From assembly GCA_016704465.1 (NCBI GenBank), contig JADJAD010000007.1, forward strand, positions 434,001 to 498,000: a stretch of DNA of 64,000 nt, in the 5' to 3' direction. This document shows positions 34,374 to 43,784 of this stretch, piece by piece. The first letter of the stretch is position 1, and each line of letters begins with the position of its first letter. Under the pieces are notes generated by a model. That model had not been told where the DNA came from and searched no databases. It was given only the letters and a program-made list of their open reading frames with translations. This DNA is from Gemmatimonadota bacterium. Its GTDB lineage: Bacteria; Gemmatimonadota; Gemmatimonadetes; Gemmatimonadales; Gemmatimonadaceae. The translations under genes and the position numbers were made by a program.

Positions 34374-35330
34374 ATGACGATCCCCCCTGCTACCGTGGCC
34401 GCATTCGCAGACGCCGCGCGCGGGACGCTTGCACCCGAGCGCCTGCGCTATGCCGTCCCGCTCGCCCCGTACACCACCTTCAGGATCGGGGGTCCCGCCG
34501 ACCTCCTGTACGACGCCACGTCGGCCGACGACCTGGCGGCAGCGGTGCATCTCGCGCGCAGCACGGAGACTCCCCATTTTCTGCTCGGGCTCGGGGCGAA
34601 CATCCTGGTGGGCGACCGCGGCGTTCGTGGCGTCGTGATCCGCAACGTGGCTCGCCACCATGCCTTCGTCGATGATACGGCGCTGCGCGCCGAGAGCGGG
34701 GCCACCGTGCGTGACCTCATTTTCGCCAGCATCGAGCGCGGGCTGTCGGGGCTCGAGCACTACATAGGCATCCCCTCCACCGTTGGCGGCGCGGTCTGGC
34801 AGAACCTGCATTTTCTCGCCCCCGCACCCGAGCGGGAGCGCACGATGTTCATCGCCGAGGTGGTCGAGTCGGTAGAACTGCTCACCGAGGGCGGCGAACG
34901 CATCACGGTCGACGCGTCAGCCATGGATTTCGGCTACGACACGTCCCGGCTGCATCACACGCGCGACGTGGCGCTCGCCGTGACGTTTCGCCTAACGCCG
35001 AGCGACCCGTTCGTGATGCACCGCATCCTGCAGGAGAACCTGAGCTGGCGTGGGGCGCGGCACCCGTGGCTCGACATTCACCCCAGTGCCGGTTCGATCT
35101 TCAAGAAGATCGAGGGGGTGGGGGCGGGGCGCCTCATCGACCAGTGCGGGCTCAAGGGGTACCGCATCGGCGGCGCGCAGATCTCGCACATCCACGCCAA
35201 CATCATGGTCAACCTCGGCCACGCCACGGCCGCCGACGTGCGTGCGCTGATCGCCCACGCCCAGCAGGCAGTCGTCGATCGGTTCGATCACCGACTGGAG
35301 CCGGAGATCGCGTTTGTGGGGGAATTCTAG
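34374..35330 (+). CDS. murB: UDP-N-acetylenolpyruvoylglucosamine reductase
   Basis: FAD-dependent second step of UDP-MurNAc synthesis for peptidoglycan. 318 aa from ATG 34374. YTTFRIGGPADLLY, LGLGANILVGDRGVRG and GIPSTVGGAVWQN are the FAD-domain signatures; the catalytic Ser lies in SAGSIFKK and the Glu in LEPEIAFVGEF. The usual MNAGAYG after the FAD loop is replaced by WQNLHFLAPAP, a variant of the type II enzymes. It stands apart from any dcw cluster. Confidence 0.95.
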   Translation: MTIPPATVAAFADAARGTLAPERLRYAVPLAPYTTFRIGGPADLLYDATSADDLAAAVHLARSTETPHFLLGLGANILVGDRGVRGVVIRNVARHHAFVDDTALRAESGATVRDLIFASIERGLSGLEHYIGIPSTVGGAVWQNLHFLAPAPERERTMFIAEVVESVELLTEGGERITVDASAMDFGYDTSRLHHTRDVALAVTFRLTPSDPFVMHRILQENLSWRGARHPWLDIHPSAGSIFKKIEGVGAGRLIDQCGLKGYRIGGAQISHIHANIMVNLGHATAADVRALIAHAQQAVVDRFDHRLEPEIAFVGEF

Positions 35331-35391
35331 GTCGACTCGGACTCTCGGACCGTTCTCGCCCGACCGTTGATCAGCACACCGCCAGATGCAG

Positions 35392-36600
35392 TTACCGCCG
35401 CCCCGCGCGCGCGAGGAATCCCGCGACTTTCTGCAACGCCGCCTCCAGTTGCGGTATCGGCGCCGTGTACGCGAAGCGCACGAACTCGTGCGCCCGGTGC
35501 TGCCCGAAATCGCGCCCGGGCGTGAGCGCCACCCCCGTCTCGGCCAGGAGCTCACGCACGAAACTCCATGAGTCGTCCGTGTACCGACTGCAGTCCACGT
35601 AGACGTAGAACGCTCCGTCCGGCCTGCAGGCGACGTCGAACCCCATCTGCGAGAGCGCCGGCACCACGAAGTCGCGACGACGATGGAGCTCGGCCCGCTG
35701 CGTCTCGTAGATCACCGTGCTCTCGGGCTCCAGCGCCGCCACCCCGGCCCACTGCGACGGGGCCGACGGGGCGATGAACATGTGCTGTGACATGCGCTCG
35801 ACCGCGTCGAAGTACGGCTCGGGAATCACCATCCACCCGAGCCGCCACCCCGTCATGTTGTAGTACTTCGAGAACGAGTTGATGACGAACACGTCGTCAC
35901 CCAGCGCAGCGGCCGTCTGCGGATGCGTCTCGTAGGTCAGCCCGTGGTAGATCTCGTCCACGATGAGCGTCCCCCCCTTCGCCCGCACCACCTCATGGAT
36001 GGCGCGCAGCTCGGCGTCGGGAATTGTCGTCCCCGTCGGATTCGCCGGCGAAGCCGCCATGACCCCCTTGGTCGTCGGCGTCCACCACCGCTCCACCAGT
36101 TCGGCCGTCAACTGGAATCGCTCGGCGGCGCCGACGGGAATCAGTCGCGCCTGCGCACCGCAGAAGGAGAGCAGCGCGCGGTTGGACGGATACCCGGGAT
36201 CCGCCATGAGGAACTCGTCACCCGGATTGGCCAGAACGCCGAATGCGAGGGTGAGCGCCCCCGAGGCTCCAACCGTCACGAGGATGCGTTCGGCGGGAAC
36301 GCTTACGCCATAGCGCTCGTGATAGTGCTGCGCGATGGCACGACGCAGCTCTGGAATCCCGGTTGGCACCGTGTAGTGCGTCTCGCCCCGTCGCAGCGCC
36401 GCGACAGCGGCGTCGACGACGCGCTCCGGCGTGGGAAAGTCCGGTTCGCCAACGCACATGAGCCGGACATCCTTTCCCGCGTTGATCATCTCCATCGCCT
36501 CGCGAAAGATCGCGACAGCGTAGAACGGCTCGATGGCCTGGGCCCGGGCGCTCATGGCTCCGACAGACATGACGTGCGCGCTTGAGGGAGAGTCGGACAC
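35392..36600 (-). CDS. Class I/II PLP-dependent aminotransferase
   Basis: 402 aa, cytoplasmic. Aspartate-aminotransferase-like layout: VGEPDFPTPERVVDAAV, VGASGALTLAF (cofactor phosphate), ASPANPTGTTIPD, DEIYHGLTYE and the PLP-lysine block SFSKYYNMTGWRLGW, with the substrate-carboxylate Arg expected in EFVRFAYTAP. The YYNMTGWRLG form is common in the broad-specificity aspartate/alanine/aromatic subgroup, so the exact substrate is open. Possible starts at 36600, 36570 and 36555. Confidence 0.93.
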   Translation of the reverse strand: MSDSPSSAHVMSVGAMSARAQAIEPFYAVAIFREAMEMINAGKDVRLMCVGEPDFPTPERVVDAAVAALRRGETHYTVPTGIPELRRAIAQHYHERYGVSVPAERILVTVGASGALTLAFGVLANPGDEFLMADPGYPSNRALLSFCGAQARLIPVGAAERFQLTAELVERWWTPTTKGVMAASPANPTGTTIPDAELRAIHEVVRAKGGTLIVDEIYHGLTYETHPQTAAALGDDVFVINSFSKYYNMTGWRLGWMVIPEPYFDAVERMSQHMFIAPSAPSQWAGVAALEPESTVIYETQRAELHRRRDFVVPALSQMGFDVACRPDGAFYVYVDCSRYTDDSWSFVRELLAETGVALTPGRDFGQHRAHEFVRFAYTAPIPQLEAALQKVAGFLARAGRR

Positions 36601-36822
36601 GACGGTTCAGCGTCTGGGTGGGGAGGGAAGCGTCTCGAGCGCCTCGCGATGGCTCGTCCTGCCCATCGAAAACAACGAGATACGCAGAGGTATCGCAACG
36701 TGTAGCCCGCGGGAGATGCCCGTTGGTCCCGCAGCACTTGATTTGATCGTGTCCGACTGGCACACTCGTGCGGGTCAGCGACTCGTGAGCAACTCGATGG
36801 CGGCAGGGGAGGGCGCATTCGC

Positions 36823-38247
36823 ATGACGGATTTCGCGTGGGCGTGGTCAGCAGCGCTTGTCTTGGCCATCGCTGGCGGAGCCAGCACGCCAGATGTCGGA
36901 AGCGGTTCCGTGAGCGCCATCGGCGTTTCCGGTGTCGTGTTTGACAGTCTCTCCGGAACTCCCCTGGCCGGTGCCGACGTGCAGCTCCTGCGAGAGGGAG
37001 CAAGCGCCCGCACCTACGACGCGCGCACCGACTCTGCGGGTCGCTTCACGATCTCGACGGTGGAAGCGGGAGAGTATGTCGCCGGTTTCTTCCATCCGCG
37101 CCTCGATTCGCTGGGGATAGACCTTCCCCCGGTCCGAGTGACGCTCAACGCCGAATCGCAGGTCGAGCTGCGCCTCGCCACGCCGTCGCGTCGGACCATC
37201 ATCTCCGCCGTCTGCCCCGACAGCATGGCCGGCGATGACGCCACGCTACTCCTTGGGGCCGTGCGCGACGCTGCGCGAGGTGAGCGGTTGACGGGTGCAG
37301 TCGTCTCGGCGCAATGGAGCGGGCTCGCCTTTCAGGACGCGGGACTGGTCAGCGTCGAATTTGGAGGGATGGTCCCCGCGACAGCCGAAGGGCGCTTCGC
37401 CGTCTGCAACATCCCGCTCGACGCCGATGTCACCTTGCGAGCCGCGGTCGGAGCGGACACGAGCGGCGCGCTCTCGCTCCAGTTCCCCCCGCTCGGCATC
37501 CTTGCCCGCGACATCTTCGTCGCCCCGATCGGCAGCGATGAGCCCAACGCGTCAGCACGACTTTCTGGGCGGGTCACGTCAACGACCGGTGCCGCTGTGG
37601 CTGGGGCGCGCCTCTCGCTGTGGGGCTTTCCAGGAGCGGTACGCACCGACGAGACCGGAGCATTCGTTTTCGCCGAAGTTCCTGGTGGCTCGACGACACT
37701 GGACGTGCGCGCCGTCGGATACGAACCGGTGCGAATCGGGATCGACCTCCGCACCGACGCGCAGCGCAACAACACCGTCGCCCTCGTCGTCGCCCGCGCA
37801 CCCACCACGCTGGCCCCGATCACGATCCTCGACACCAGGACCAGCGGCGTGCTGCTGCGGAGCGGGTTTGACAAGCGCGCCGAGGGTGGCGTGGGTCGCT
37901 TCCTCGACGCCGAAGCCCTGGAAAAGATGCAGGTCGTGAGCACCACCTCTGCCATCGCGCGATTTCCGGGAATGCTCTCCCGAACGAGCGGTCGCGGTAG
38001 TCGCCTGTTCATGCGCGACCCGAAAGGCGTCGTCTGCGCCCCCATGGTGTGGGTCGACGGGACGCCCTACTCGCCGAACGCCAGCGCCGACGTCGATGTC
38101 GCCATCGACATCGACCACTTCGCCAACCCCGACGAGATCGCCGGGATCGAAGTCTACCGCCGGGTGTCGCAGGCCCCGCTGCAGTACGCCGGCACCACGC
38201 AGAGCGCCTGCGGCGTGGTCGTGATCTGGCGAAAGAATATGTTGTAG
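36823..38247 (+). CDS. Carboxypeptidase-regulatory-like protein with TonB-plug-like C-terminus
   Basis: 474 aa with a signal peptide (about 1-22). Two or three CarboxypepD_reg-like beta-sandwich units (about 33-115, 155-235, 243-325: GVVFDSLSGTPLAGADVQL, GRVTSTTGAAVAGARLSLWGF). The last 120 residues look like a plug domain: FLDAEALEKMQVVSTTSAIARFPGM, MVWVDGTPY, DEIAGIEVYRR. No beta-barrel follows, so it cannot be a complete TonB receptor. It is probably a periplasmic or outer-membrane-associated accessory. Confidence 0.82.
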   Translation: MTDFAWAWSAALVLAIAGGASTPDVGSGSVSAIGVSGVVFDSLSGTPLAGADVQLLREGASARTYDARTDSAGRFTISTVEAGEYVAGFFHPRLDSLGIDLPPVRVTLNAESQVELRLATPSRRTIISAVCPDSMAGDDATLLLGAVRDAARGERLTGAVVSAQWSGLAFQDAGLVSVEFGGMVPATAEGRFAVCNIPLDADVTLRAAVGADTSGALSLQFPPLGILARDIFVAPIGSDEPNASARLSGRVTSTTGAAVAGARLSLWGFPGAVRTDETGAFVFAEVPGGSTTLDVRAVGYEPVRIGIDLRTDAQRNNTVALVVARAPTTLAPITILDTRTSGVLLRSGFDKRAEGGVGRFLDAEALEKMQVVSTTSAIARFPGMLSRTSGRGSRLFMRDPKGVVCAPMVWVDGTPYSPNASADVDVAIDIDHFANPDEIAGIEVYRRVSQAPLQYAGTTQSACGVVVIWRKNML

Positions 38248-38251
38248 AGGG

Positions 38252-38353
38252 GACGGGGGACGGGGGACGGGAGACGGGAGGGCACACCCGCGACATGAGC
38301 GAGTCCGCCCCGCCGACTATCCTTCTCCCGTCCCCCGTCCCCCGTCCCCCGTC
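38252..38353. repeat. Facing GACGGGR arrays (4 units + and 4 units -)
   Basis: Four units at 38252-38279 begin 4 nt after the stop of the plug-like gene. Four inverted units at 38326-38353 end 8 nt before the TTG of the ABC-F gene. The arms are complementary and could form a 28-bp stem with a 46-nt loop. Confidence 0.93.
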
Positions 38354-38361
38354 CGCCCCCC

Positions 38362-40272
38362 TTGTCTCTCGTTGCCCTTCAGTCGGCCTCCATCGCCTTT
38401 GGCGGGCCCCCGGTTCTCGACGGTGCGTCGTTCTCCATCGAGCGCGGTGAGCGCGTCTCGCTCGTCGGGCGAAACGGGGCCGGCAAGAGCACCCTGATGA
38501 AGCTCATCGACGGCTCCCTGCGCCCCGACTCGGGCGAGATCGTGCTCCAGGGTGGCGTCACGGTTTCACGTCTGGAGCAGGACATCCCCGAAGGGGTGGC
38601 CGGAACGATCTTCGAAGTCGTCGCCGAGGGGCTGGGAGATAACGGCCGCCTGCTCGCGCGCTATCACGAGGCCTCGCTCCAGGTCGGCGTCGACCCGTCC
38701 GAGGTCAACCTCAAGACGCTCGACCGGCTGCACCACGCGCTCGACGCCGCCAACGCCTGGCAGCTGCACACCGTGGTCGAGACGGTGCTCCAGCACCTCG
38801 CGCTCGACCCCGACGTGCAATTCGCCGACGCCAGTGGTGGTCGCAAACGCCAGACGCTGCTCGCCCGCGCTCTGGTCCGCCAGCCCGATATCCTCCTGCT
38901 CGATGAGCCCACCAATCATCTCGATATCGAGGCGATCGAGTGGATGGAGGGCTATCTCATCGATCGCGGAACGACGCTGCTCTTCGTCACGCACGACCGG
39001 GCCTTCCTGCGCCGGTTGGCTACGCGAATCTTGGAGCTCGACCGCGGGCGTCTCGTCGATTGGGGCAGCGACTACGACACGTACCTCGAACGCAAGGACG
39101 CCGCGCTGTCGAGCGAGCAGAAGGCGTGGGATGAGTTCGACCGCAAGCTGGCGATCGAGGAGAAGTGGATTCGCACCGGCATCCAGGCTCGCCGCACCCG
39201 CAACGAGGGGCGCGTCCGGTCGCTCGAATCGATGCGCCGCGAGCGCTCGGCGCGGCGCGAGCGGGTCGGATCGGTCAAGCTCGCCGCGCAGGACGCCGAG
39301 CGATCAGGGCGGCTGGTCATCGAGGCGCGCGACGTAAGCTTCTCGCACGGCGACCGCCTCATCGCCCGCGACTTCTCCACCACGATCGTGCGTGGCGATC
39401 GTGTGGGCCTCATCGGGCCGAACGGTTCTGGCAAGACGACGCTCCTGCGCTTGTTGCTCGCCGAGCTACCGCCCGACAGCGGGACCGTTCGGCACGGGAC
39501 CGGGCTGCAGATCGCCTACTTCGACCAGCTGCGCGATGCGCTCGACCCCGAGCGCAGCGTGTTCGACAGCATCGCCGACGGCGCCGAGTGGGTCGAACTG
39601 GCGCAGGGTCGCAAGCACGTGCACAGCTACCTGCAGGACTTTCTCTTTCCGCAGGACCGGGCGCGGACCCCGGTGCGCGCACTGTCGGGCGGGGAGCGCA
39701 ATCGCCTCCTGCTCGCGCGCCTTTTCACGCGCACCTTCAACGTGCTCGCCCTCGACGAACCAACCAACGACCTCGACATCGAGACGCTCGACCTGCTCGA
39801 AGACCTGCTGATCGAATTCACCGGGACGCTGCTGGTCGTCAGCCACGACCGTGACTTTCTGGACAACGTGGTCACCAGCACCCTGGTGATGGAGGGGAAG
39901 GGCGCGGTTGGTGAGTACGCCGGCGGCTACGAGGATTGGGTGCGTCAGCGTGTATCCACGGTCGAGGCGACGCCCCGCTCCGCCTCCAAGCCTTCGCAGG
40001 TGATCAGCCAGCCAGCGACTGCCGGGCGCACCGAGAAACCGCGCAAGCTCACCTACAAGGAGCAGAAGGAGCTCGACGCGCTCCCCAACCGCATCGACAC
40101 GCTTGAGCAGGAGAAGGGCGCGCTATACGAGCGCCTGGCAGACCCCGCAGTTCTGCGCGATGGCGCCGCCGTCGCGGCCTCCTCGGCGCGCCTCAAGGCC
40201 GTCGAGGTCGACGTCGCCGCTGCTGTGGCTCGCTGGGAAGAACTGGAGACCGTCGCCAGCCTGGCGCAGTAG
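38362..40272 (+). CDS. ABC-F family ATPase, Uup-like
   Basis: 636 aa, two ABC domains without membrane segments. Domain 1: GRNGAGKST, ASGGRKRQTLLARAL, LLLDEPTNHLDI. Domain 2: GPNGSGKTT, LSGGERNRLLLARLF, ALDEPTNDLDI. A charged linker between them carries RTGIQARRTRNEGRV, and a C-terminal coiled coil (KLTYKEQKELDALPNRIDTLEQEKGALYERL) is typical of Uup. ABC-F proteins act on ribosomes; Uup relatives also affect stalled translation and transposon excision. The first signature lacks the usual Leu (ASGG). TTG start, no ribosome-binding site, inverted GACGGGR array immediately upstream. Confidence 0.92.
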   Translation: MSLVALQSASIAFGGPPVLDGASFSIERGERVSLVGRNGAGKSTLMKLIDGSLRPDSGEIVLQGGVTVSRLEQDIPEGVAGTIFEVVAEGLGDNGRLLARYHEASLQVGVDPSEVNLKTLDRLHHALDAANAWQLHTVVETVLQHLALDPDVQFADASGGRKRQTLLARALVRQPDILLLDEPTNHLDIEAIEWMEGYLIDRGTTLLFVTHDRAFLRRLATRILELDRGRLVDWGSDYDTYLERKDAALSSEQKAWDEFDRKLAIEEKWIRTGIQARRTRNEGRVRSLESMRRERSARRERVGSVKLAAQDAERSGRLVIEARDVSFSHGDRLIARDFSTTIVRGDRVGLIGPNGSGKTTLLRLLLAELPPDSGTVRHGTGLQIAYFDQLRDALDPERSVFDSIADGAEWVELAQGRKHVHSYLQDFLFPQDRARTPVRALSGGERNRLLLARLFTRTFNVLALDEPTNDLDIETLDLLEDLLIEFTGTLLVVSHDRDFLDNVVTSTLVMEGKGAVGEYAGGYEDWVRQRVSTVEATPRSASKPSQVISQPATAGRTEKPRKLTYKEQKELDALPNRIDTLEQEKGALYERLADPAVLRDGAAVAASSARLKAVEVDVAAAVARWEELETVASLAQ

Positions 40273-40306
40273 ATCGAGGCGAGCGCAGGCACACGGCGCC
40301 TCCCGT

Positions 40307-41152
40307 TTACCCGCGGCGCATCTTCCACGCATCGTAGCGCATGCGCAGGGTGCGCACCGGATTCGGGTTCTCGTCCGGCGTCGTATTCTCATCGGTCACG
40401 TTGAGAAACACGTCGTACGTCCCATCGTTGAACGACACCCCCTCACGCGACGACTTGTTCGCTGCCACGAGGTAGGCCACGTGCGCGGTGCGTGCCACGC
40501 AGGCCGCGGCGGTCTTCGGCACCGGCTGCGTGTCGCACGTGCACCGCTTGTCGCCGCCAGCCGCATCTGCCGCCTCCATCGCCGCCATCACCCGGTCTTC
40601 GAGCGAGCCGCCCGCTGCCTCGAATGCGCGCACCGCATCCTGAATCACCGCGTTCGAGGCGAGGATGTTCCCCTGAATCGCGTAGTACACCTCGGTCCCC
40701 GGCACCTGCCCCTGCACCGCCAGCGCCGCAGCGCCGTTGCGTGCGCCGGAGAAACCAGAAAAGCGCCCCTGCATGTCGAGGATCCCGAACTGTCGCTGCT
40801 GAATCAGCGAATCCGCCACCAGCATCGCGAGAATCTGCGACGGGTGCGTCCCCTTCTTCAGCTCGGCGTAAATCAGCATCTGGTTCGCCCGAGTCCGATC
40901 CACACCAGCTTGCGCGGCCGCCACTCCGAAGCCGGGGACAATTATCGCCTGCACGTCCATCAATCCCTTCGAAGGGAACCGCAGCAGCGCCGCCTGTGCC
41001 ACGCAGGTGGCCGACGAGACGACCATCCGGCCGGTCGCTCGGTCGACCGCCACCACCGACCACGTGGCGTGGGCTGCCGTCGGAAGCACGACGACCATGA
41101 GGGCGGCGCACAGCATCGCCGATCGGGAGCGGAAGGAGCGAAGTGAGGGCAT
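40307..41152 (-). CDS. Secreted DUF1028 family protein
   Basis: 281 aa from the ATG at 41152, with signal peptide ending PTAAHA. ATWSVVAVDRATGRMVVSSATCVA and VPGFGVAAAQAGVD are the DUF1028 signature (Ntn-hydrolase-like fold); ILDMQGRFSGFSGARN is the second conserved block. Function is unknown; some relatives carry peptidoglycan-binding domains, which this one lacks. A Cys-containing insert (KRCTCDTQPVPKTAAAC) is near the C-terminus. Confidence 0.88.
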   Translation of the reverse strand: MPSLRSFRSRSAMLCAALMVVVLPTAAHATWSVVAVDRATGRMVVSSATCVAQAALLRFPSKGLMDVQAIIVPGFGVAAAQAGVDRTRANQMLIYAELKKGTHPSQILAMLVADSLIQQRQFGILDMQGRFSGFSGARNGAAALAVQGQVPGTEVYYAIQGNILASNAVIQDAVRAFEAAGGSLEDRVMAAMEAADAAGGDKRCTCDTQPVPKTAAACVARTAHVAYLVAANKSSREGVSFNDGTYDVFLNVTDENTTPDENPNPVRTLRMRYDAWKMRRG

Positions 41153-41398
41153 AGTCGGGAGTGAATGCCTGACGGATGAGATACATGCAGTGCTACGCGC
41201 GCACGGTGCGGCGATGCGTCCGTCAGGCGCTCTGGAGGCACGGCCACGACACGTCGTTTGTGCGACATCGCGGAGCGCACTGACTAGCACTCGGCGGGGT
41301 TGTGGCGCAATAGCGCGCGTCCTGCCCTCAGCGGACCTGAACTCCCGAATCGGCGTCGCGCCCGCTTTGGCGCCGTATGCTTCTCGACCCGACTCCCA

Positions 41399-43591
41399 TC
41401 ACACACCCGGCGAGAAATCCACCAGCAGCCGCCACCCCGTCCGGCGATCCACGGCCCGCGCCATTCCCACCCCCACCGCTCCTCCAAAGACCCGAAACCC
41501 CACCGTCACCGACGTCCTGACGCCGCTCGTCTCGCGCGACACACTCTGCGGCGTCACGTCGACGCCCTGGATCCCGTCCAGCTGAGGCGGTGTTGGTAAC
41601 AGCCCCAACTCAAGCATCGCGGCGCGCCCACCGTTGCCACGCACCTGCGTCCATCCGCTTTGCGCCCCGATCGCCAGCGCCGGCGACACCGCCGGCAGGA
41701 ACCAACGCCGCACCCGGATGGGGGCGCGCAGTACGCCCAGGCTGTACATGACCAGCCCGCGCACGATGGCCGCGTCGGTGCCAGCAAACTCCTTGTAACC
41801 GTAGCCGGGCAGGTTCTGGTTGCGCCCCAGCTCAAAGAGCTGCTGCGGCGGCGGCGACGCGCCGAGCAGTGTCCCCACGTCGCCGCGCGCTGCGAGGGTG
41901 ACCGGTCCCGCACTGTGGCGTGCCATGACGCGCCCCTCCAACCGCGCATACCGAAGGTCGCCATGCGCCATCTCAGCGTTTACCAGCGCCCCTACCCCCG
42001 GGCGCACGAAGTCGGCACTAACATCGGGGTGCCACTCCAGCGAGGCCCAGTGCCTCCAGTAGTCTCCCTCACGCACGCCTCGGTTCTCACGAAACCCCGA
42101 GTCGCCACGCACAAGCCCGCGTGACAAGCGACGCATGACCGTCCGGTCGCGAGCCGGTCCCGACTCCACGCGCAGGATCGCCGAGCGTCCCGCGCCGATC
42201 TGCCGCCAGATGCCGAGCGCCGCCAGCCGTCGATCGACGTAGTCGTAGTTGTCGGCCCCAAAGATCGGCCCCACCGTACTCCCGCTGTCGAAGATGCTGC
42301 GGAAGTCGTTGGTCAGGTCGAGCGACCGCCCCGCCCGTACCAGGTATGTCGAGGCGCCACGGCGCCACTCAGCGCTCGCACGTCCGCGCGCCGTCATCTC
42401 GCTCCACGCCCACCCGGCATTCGCACGTAGGGTGACACCCGGGGCAGCATCCCGCAGGCGAAGCTCAGCGCCATAGCCGGTGTACACTCCTTCCACACGA
42501 TTCACGTGCACCAGGTCCATCAATCGCTGCGTCCGCCACTCGAGTCGGGGCCGACCTGTAGGACGCCAGACGTCGGGGGCAATGTCGTTGAAGTCATCGC
42601 TGTGCACGTCGCTCGTCGCCGCCCCCAGTGCACGGCGCCACCCCGAGACCGTCGACAGGCTCTCCGCTGGCGCGAAGGAAAGCGGATAGGGACGGGACAT
42701 GAGCGAGTCGACGTCCGCGAGCAGCGTCGTGTCCGCCAGCTGGACCTCGTGGTCGCGAAAGCGCGTCACGACACGAAAGATGGATCGCGAGTCGGTGGCC
42801 CCGGTCAGCGCCGCCTGCGCCTCGAACCGCTGGTACGTCGGAAGCCAGTACCGCCCGTCGATCTCCCCGTTCTCCAGTTCGACGAACGCGACCGCCTCGA
42901 ATCCTCCGACCGTGAGCAAACGCGCCAGCAACGATGGCGCCGGCGCCTTGCGCACGAAGTAGCCGCGCATTCGCACCAGCACGTCGCGCGACGCATCCAG
43001 GTCCAGTTCGCCGCGGAACGCCACGGTGCTGTCCGGCGCATCCTCACGCGGCTCCGCGATGATACGCACGATCGGGATCTCCCGCCCGTCGACCCGCAGC
43101 GTGACTTGCGTGTCGCCCCCAGTGTACCGATACACGCGCTCCCGATCCTCGGCCAGCGGGTGCACCGCCACCAGCCGTTGATCGATGCGGCGCCGCGAGG
43201 GTCGCTGCCGCGATGTATCCTGCCCGAACAACAGGGTCAACCGATTGCCGTACAGGCTCGGAACGGTCCACGCCTGTCGAAAGAACGACAGCGACGAGAA
43301 CTGCAATCCGATCGCCTGCGCCCGGTAGCCGACCACTCGCTGCTCGAAGTTCCCGTCGCGCGTCCAGCGTACCTCGTTCTGCGTCTGCTCGATCGAGACC
43401 GCCCCCTCATGCCCTTCGCCGCGCCGCGCCACGATGGCAATTTCACTTTCCGCCTGCGCCCGATACCCGCTCATCGTCACAGGAACCCTGCGGTTGACGC
43501 GCGACGCCTGCTCGACGTGAGCGCGAACACCCGAGGACGAATAGATGGAATCAGCCCCAGCAAGCTGGGCCACGAGGAACAGGGCGATCAT
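41399..43591 (-). CDS. Outer-membrane beta-barrel protein, DUF5686/BamA-like C-terminus
   Basis: 730 aa with an N-terminal signal (MIALFLVAQLAGADS). Residues about 30-310 are a beta-rich soluble part; the remaining 400 residues show alternating amphipathic strands. LGRNQNLPGYGYKEFAGTDAAIVRGLVMYSLG recalls the PGY/RG motifs of BamA/DUF5686 barrels, and the protein ends in a barrel-like strand, GWRLLVDFSPGV. I cannot assign a substrate. It is divergent from the M20 amidohydrolase gene. Confidence 0.78.
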   Translation of the reverse strand: MIALFLVAQLAGADSIYSSSGVRAHVEQASRVNRRVPVTMSGYRAQAESEIAIVARRGEGHEGAVSIEQTQNEVRWTRDGNFEQRVVGYRAQAIGLQFSSLSFFRQAWTVPSLYGNRLTLLFGQDTSRQRPSRRRIDQRLVAVHPLAEDRERVYRYTGGDTQVTLRVDGREIPIVRIIAEPREDAPDSTVAFRGELDLDASRDVLVRMRGYFVRKAPAPSLLARLLTVGGFEAVAFVELENGEIDGRYWLPTYQRFEAQAALTGATDSRSIFRVVTRFRDHEVQLADTTLLADVDSLMSRPYPLSFAPAESLSTVSGWRRALGAATSDVHSDDFNDIAPDVWRPTGRPRLEWRTQRLMDLVHVNRVEGVYTGYGAELRLRDAAPGVTLRANAGWAWSEMTARGRASAEWRRGASTYLVRAGRSLDLTNDFRSIFDSGSTVGPIFGADNYDYVDRRLAALGIWRQIGAGRSAILRVESGPARDRTVMRRLSRGLVRGDSGFRENRGVREGDYWRHWASLEWHPDVSADFVRPGVGALVNAEMAHGDLRYARLEGRVMARHSAGPVTLAARGDVGTLLGASPPPQQLFELGRNQNLPGYGYKEFAGTDAAIVRGLVMYSLGVLRAPIRVRRWFLPAVSPALAIGAQSGWTQVRGNGGRAAMLELGLLPTPPQLDGIQGVDVTPQSVSRETSGVRTSVTVGFRVFGGAVGVGMARAVDRRTGWRLLVDFSPGV

Positions 43592-43784
43592 GCTGCGAGC
43601 ATCTGGGAGCGACCACTATGCATCTGATGGATACGAAGCGCCATGGCTGCGGGTTCCGCTCGGCGCGCGTCTGGCTGCGCGTCCGGCTGCGCGAGCTCTG
43701 ATTGTCCTGACGCGCCTCGCGATTCCCGCGTGCCCGTGGCACTCTTCCATCAAGCCTCCGTTACATCCTCCTGCCCGTTCCGCC